A stretch of 9,220 bases of DNA. It comes from Candidatus Nitrosopumilus sp. (lineage in GTDB: Archaea; Thermoproteota; Nitrososphaeria; Nitrososphaerales; Nitrosopumilaceae). The stretch is from the NCBI GenBank assembly GCA_029864805.1, contig JAOTSS010000067.1:1-9220 (forward strand), in the 5' to 3' direction. Made by a program: the position numbers and the translations under genes. Position 1 is the first letter of the stretch; each line of letters opens with the position of its first letter. Positions 6,101 through 9,220 of the stretch are shown in pieces. The notes below the pieces were generated by a model, which saw only the letters and a program-made list of their open reading frames with translations, did no database searches and was not told the origin of the DNA.

Positions 6101-7867
6101 ATGGAATTTTCAATTTTAGTAGATTCTTTTTACAAAATGGAATCCACTAAGAAAAGATTAGAACTAACACAATTTCTAGTGGAATTATTTAAAAAAACAC
6201 CCAATGAAATTATTTCTAAAATTGTGTATCTCATACAAGGAAAACTTAGACCAGATTTTGAGGGAATAGAATTGGGAGTTGCTGAAAGAATTGCCATGAG
6301 ATCAATATCTAAATCGTCAGGAATACCAATAAAAAAAATCGAAACGGAGTACAGAAAGGGAGGAGATCTAGGGCATGCAGCATCAATAATACTCGAACAA
6401 AAAACACAGACAACGTTTCTTGTAGAAGACATTACAGTGGAAAGAGTGTATGAAACATTATTCAAAATTGCAAAATTAGAAGGCTCCCACTCACAAGACA
6501 TGAAGATGAAATACATATCAAGTCTACTAAATGATGCAAGCCCATTAGAAGCAAACTATATTTTGAAACTTTTGTTGGGGACTTTAAGATTGGGAGTTGC
6601 TGAAAACACAATGATGGATGCATTGGCAATAGCATTTTCTGGCGATAAAGATAACAGAAAAATTTTACAGCATGCATATAATGTCTCAAGTGATTTGGGA
6701 AAAGTTGCCGAAACAATTGCAATCGACGGCATAGAAGAAGTTAAGAAATTTAAGATAATTTTATTTAATCCAATTAGACCAATGCTCGCTGACAGAATAA
6801 AGAGTGAAGAAGAAGCAATTGAAAAAATTGGAACCGCCTTTGCAGCAGAATACAAATTAGATGGGGAAAGAGTACAACTGCACATAGAAGGAGAAAAAAT
6901 GGAATTGTTTTCAAGAAGTTTAGAAAATATTTCAAATTATTATCCAGACATTATAGAAAAAATCCCTAAAAATATTCAAGTAGATAATATTATTGTAGAA
7001 GCAGAGATAGTAGCAGTTAATGAAAACACCGGAGAATTTCTACCATTTCAAGAATTAATGCATAGAAGAAGAAAACATAAAATAGAAAAAGCAGTCACAC
7101 AATATCCAATAACAGTAAATTTTTTTGATATTTTATATTGTAACGGAAAAAGTTGTTTGGAGTTAAACTACAAAGATAGAAGAAAAAAATTGGAAAAGAG
7201 TGTTAAAGAAGATGATTTTGCAAAATACGTTCCAATGAGTATAGTTACAAACAAAAATGAGATTGAAGATTTTATGGAAAATAGTATCAATGCGGGAAGT
7301 GAAGGATTGATGTTAAAGATGCTAGACAAACCTTATCAAGCAGGTTCCAGAGGAAGTCATTGGTTAAAATTAAAACGAGAATATCAAAATGAATTAGGAG
7401 ATAGTTTAGATCTTGTGGTGATAGGAGGATTTTTTGGCAAAGGAAGAAGAACAGGGAGTTATGGAACGCTGCTGTTAGCAACGTATGATGAAGATGAAGA
7501 TGTATTCACCAGTATTTGTAAAGTGGGTACGGGATTTACAGACGAAGATTTAGATCAATTGTATCAGATATTGAACCCAAAAGTTACAATCAAAAAAAAT
7601 CCACGCATCATAAGTGAAATGAAGGCAGATGTGTGGTTTGAACCAGAATTAGTAATAGAAGTGGTTGCATCAGAAATTACACTTAGTCCCATCCACAAAG
7701 CAGCAATGGATAAAATTAGAAAGGAGACAGGACTGGCTTTAAGATTTCCAAAATTTACGGGGAAAATCAGAGTTGAAAAAGCAGTTGAAGATGCATCCAC
7801 CAATGAAGAAATTATTGCCCTATACAAAGGGCAAAAAAAAGTAGCACATGACAAAAATCTGATGTAA
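6101..7867 (+). CDS. lig: ATP-dependent DNA ligase (archaeal replicative type)
   Basis: The enzyme seals nicks in DNA during lagging-strand replication and repair, through an enzyme-AMP intermediate. The 588-residue length fits archaeal Lig (about 550-610). Domains in order are the N-terminal DNA-binding domain (about 1-215, with TLRLGVAENTMMDALA at 161-176), the adenylation domain (about 222-425) and the OB-fold domain (about 430-588). Motif I is AEYKLDGER (249-257) with K252 as the AMP acceptor. Motif Ia includes SRSLEN (271-276), motif III is FFDILYCNG (341-349), motif IV is EGLMLK (401-406) and motif V is WLKLK (421-425). Motif VI is the RVEK at 557-560, where many relatives have R-x-D-K. 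The start is firm: an in-frame TAA lies at 6089-6091 and the MEFSILVDSF N-terminus matches archaeal ligases. It is followed 67 bp later by the PhoU-like gene, which has its own TATA-like box. Confidence 0.96.
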   Translation: MEFSILVDSFYKMESTKKRLELTQFLVELFKKTPNEIISKIVYLIQGKLRPDFEGIELGVAERIAMRSISKSSGIPIKKIETEYRKGGDLGHAASIILEQKTQTTFLVEDITVERVYETLFKIAKLEGSHSQDMKMKYISSLLNDASPLEANYILKLLLGTLRLGVAENTMMDALAIAFSGDKDNRKILQHAYNVSSDLGKVAETIAIDGIEEVKKFKIILFNPIRPMLADRIKSEEEAIEKIGTAFAAEYKLDGERVQLHIEGEKMELFSRSLENISNYYPDIIEKIPKNIQVDNIIVEAEIVAVNENTGEFLPFQELMHRRRKHKIEKAVTQYPITVNFFDILYCNGKSCLELNYKDRRKKLEKSVKEDDFAKYVPMSIVTNKNEIEDFMENSINAGSEGLMLKMLDKPYQAGSRGSHWLKLKREYQNELGDSLDLVVIGGFFGKGRRTGSYGTLLLATYDEDEDVFTSICKVGTGFTDEDLDQLYQILNPKVTIKKNPRIISEMKADVWFEPELVIEVVASEITLSPIHKAAMDKIRKETGLALRFPKFTGKIRVEKAVEDASTNEEIIALYKGQKKVAHDKNLM

Positions 7868-7891
7868 TTAATGCTTAAAAAATATCAAATC

Positions 7892-7910
7892 TTATAAAGG
7901 ATTTAAATTA
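7892..7910 (+). promoter_or_regulatory. TATA-like boxes for the PhoU-like gene
   Basis: TTATAAAG (7892-7899) and TTTAAATTA (7902-7910) lie in the 67-bp gap after the ligase. The second is 33 bp before the ATG at 7935, which would give an essentially leaderless transcript. No SD motif is present, supporting independent transcription despite the short gap. Confidence 0.4.
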
Positions 7911-7934
7911 CCTCAAAGTTTTTTAACTTTTGTC

Positions 7935-8588
7935 ATGTATAGTGGAGAGCTTGAAGTTCAAGCAAAAAGAAAGGCTATAGCAGTTTTACAAGATGAAATC
8001 AACAGAATTCTAAATGCTTCAAGAGAACTTGCAACATTGCCTGAACTCATGATGAAAAAAGACAAGGCCGGAATCAAAAGCACGTTAGCACAAATTTCAA
8101 CAATTGAAGAGGAAGTTGAAAATCTAAGAAGGAAAATTACACGTGAAGTTGCAGATGTCGGCGGATTAATCATGAACAGAGAAAATCTTCTAAACACAGC
8201 ATATACAATGGATGAGATTGCAGGTTACATCACAGGTATTTCATTCAAACTTGCAAACGTAAAGATAACTACTCTGAAAAGTGCAGGACTAGACAAGGAC
8301 ATTACAAAGCTGATCGAACTAGTTGTAGATCAAGTTTACAAACTAAATGAAATCATCAGAAGCCTCAACACAAACACTGCCAATGCAATTGAATTGGCTC
8401 AAGAAACACAAACAATCGAAAGAGAGATTGATATTAAGTATAGACAAGCCACATTGAAACTGTTAACAGAGGTAACAAACGTGAAAGAGTTGTTGTTGAT
8501 TAAAGATGTCATTGAGGGAATCGAAGAGATGGCAGACAAATGTCAAAGAGTGTCAGATTCTTTCATATTGCTAGCATTAAGCCTATAA
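7935..8588 (+). CDS. PhoU-like protein, DUF47 family
   Basis: The 217-residue all-helical protein has the length and helix pattern of the DUF47/PhoU-like family, whose members often sit next to Pit-type phosphate transporters and are thought to regulate phosphate uptake. It is cytoplasmic, without signal or membrane segments. It reads as two three-helix repeats. In the second repeat both family metal-type E-x-x-x-D motifs are intact (E162-D166 in IEREID; E197-D201 in IEEMAD). In the first repeat the equivalents are altered (E58-E62 in IEEEVE; D93-G97 in MDEIAG). No transporter gene is next to it: the neighbours are DNA ligase and tRNA endonuclease, so a phosphate role is inferred from family only. 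Codon use is richer in C-ending codons than the ligase, suggesting good expression. The start at ATG 7935 gives a normal N-terminal length. Confidence 0.85.
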   Translation: MYSGELEVQAKRKAIAVLQDEINRILNASRELATLPELMMKKDKAGIKSTLAQISTIEEEVENLRRKITREVADVGGLIMNRENLLNTAYTMDEIAGYITGISFKLANVKITTLKSAGLDKDITKLIELVVDQVYKLNEIIRSLNTNTANAIELAQETQTIEREIDIKYRQATLKLLTEVTNVKELLLIKDVIEGIEEMADKCQRVSDSFILLALSL

Positions 8589-8609
8589 CCAAACACATCA
8601 CCCCCACAC

Positions 8610-8639
8610 TTTTACTTTATTTTTAAATTTAGAAAAATA
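8610..8639 (+). terminator. T-rich tract with short dyad after the PhoU-like gene
   Basis: A pyrimidine-rich run with T-blocks (8610-8624) begins 22 nt after the stop and overlaps a weak 7-bp dyad, TATTTTT / AAAAATA (8618-8639, 8-nt loop). An oligo-T archaeal terminator is plausible. The preceding run of C residues (8600-8605) makes the T tract stand out. Confidence 0.4.
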
Positions 8640-8688
8640 CCATATTTTAGATAGAGAATTCATATACAGATTATATTTCACAGAAATA

Positions 8689-9220
8689 ATGAAATGTGAG
8701 TTAATTGAAAATCGAATCATCGTATGGGATATTGAAGACTCGCGTAAACTTTTCAGTCAAGGCTATTACGGTAAACCCATAGGAATTCCAAAACCAAAAA
8801 TTGAAGAAATTGATGCGCCTTTGATTTTAGATCTTATTGAAGGACTATATCTTTTGGAGAACAAAAAAATTACAATTACAAAATTAAAACAAAAGATAAC
8901 CGTAGAGCAATTAATTGGAATTTGTAAAAAAGAAGTTCATGAATTTGATAAAAAATATCTAGTTTACAAAAATTTTAGAGACAATGGATACATTATCAAT
9001 CCAGGAATCAAATTTGGTTGTGATTTTGCAGTGTATGAAAAAGGTCCAGGAATTGATCATGCACCTTTTCTAATTCAAGTATATACAAGAAGTGAAGCAA
9101 TTACATCTACAGCCATTGTTCTCGCAGGTCGACTTGCAACTACAGTTAGAAAACAATTCATCTTAGCAATTCCAAAAGGCAAAGATAAAGTAGATTTTCT
9201 GGCTTTAGATTGGTGGAAAG
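8689..9220 (+). CDS. endA: tRNA-splicing endonuclease, catalytic subunit (partial: last residues beyond right edge)
   Basis: The enzyme cuts introns from precursor tRNAs (and rRNAs) at bulge-helix-bulge structures, leaving 2',3'-cyclic phosphate ends. The frame is open from ATG 8689 to the window end, giving 177 residues. Family members of this type are about 180 residues, so only the extreme C-terminus is missing. The N-terminal domain (about 1-85) carries the usual GYYGKPIG element (25-32) and a YLLENKKI stretch (54-61). The C-terminal nuclease domain has the catalytic triad with family spacing: Y116 in CDFAVYEKGPG, H124 in GIDHAPFL and K155 in TTVRKQF, close to Tyr115/His125/Lys156 of the Methanocaldococcus enzyme. 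The single-domain size fits either a homotetramer or the alpha subunit of an (alpha-beta)2 enzyme. The choice depends on whether a second, triad-less copy exists elsewhere. The start is well placed, about 100 bp after the PhoU-like gene. Confidence 0.93.
   Translation, partial: MKCELIENRIIVWDIEDSRKLFSQGYYGKPIGIPKPKIEEIDAPLILDLIEGLYLLENKKITITKLKQKITVEQLIGICKKEVHEFDKKYLVYKNFRDNGYIINPGIKFGCDFAVYEKGPGIDHAPFLIQVYTRSEAITSTAIVLAGRLATTVRKQFILAIPKGKDKVDFLALDWWK

Noticed and set aside
1..9220. CRISPR array, insertion sequence, toxin-antitoxin, defence or other accessory system
   Set aside because: I saw no regular repeats, transposase motifs, terminal inverted repeats or known defence motifs. The region reads as core chromosome.

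Overview
The window looks like the chromosome of an ammonia-oxidising archaeon (Thaumarchaeota/Nitrososphaerota, close to the marine Nitrosopumilus/Nitrosarchaeum group). The evidence is low-GC, AT-rich intergenic DNA, TATA-like boxes with little sign of Shine-Dalgarno sites, and archaeal-type versions of several genes: phosphoglycerate kinase, the bifunctional fructose-1,6-bisphosphate aldolase/phosphatase, an archaeal ATP-dependent DNA ligase and an archaeal tRNA-splicing endonuclease. The lineage call rests on remembered family features, not on a search.

Layout. On the minus strand: phosphoglycerate kinase (1-726, cut by the left edge) and glmS (909-2669). A divergent intergenic region (2670-2887) carries back-to-back TATA-like boxes. 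On the plus strand: a sugar-phosphate nucleotidyltransferase with a GTG start (2888-3589), the FBP aldolase/phosphatase (3723-4877), a two-helix membrane protein of unknown function (4945-5355), a 77-residue unknown protein (5535-5768), a 332-bp gene-free AT-rich stretch (5769-6100), ATP-dependent DNA ligase (6101-7867), a PhoU-like DUF47 protein (7935-8588) and tRNA-splicing endonuclease (8689-9220, lacking only its last few residues at the right edge).

How the genes work together. Four enzymes on the left form an almost continuous carbon route. Phosphoglycerate kinase feeds triose phosphates, the aldolase/phosphatase condenses and dephosphorylates them irreversibly to fructose-6-phosphate, GlmS converts that to glucosamine-6-phosphate, and the nucleotidyltransferase activates a sugar-1-phosphate. 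In an autotroph this is gluconeogenesis leading to activated sugars for the cell surface or glycoproteins. The genes lie on two strands and seem to be separately transcribed, so this is a neighbourhood and not one operon. The right half is housekeeping (DNA ligation, tRNA splicing) plus a probable phosphate or polyanion-related regulator.

I found no mobile element, CRISPR array, tRNA, rRNA or defence system, and nothing I would call a new system. The most useful open points are the two unknown proteins at 4945-5768, a half-degenerate metal-motif pattern in the PhoU-like protein, the tiny reading frames overlapping three start codons, and the dyad symmetries in the gap before the ligase.
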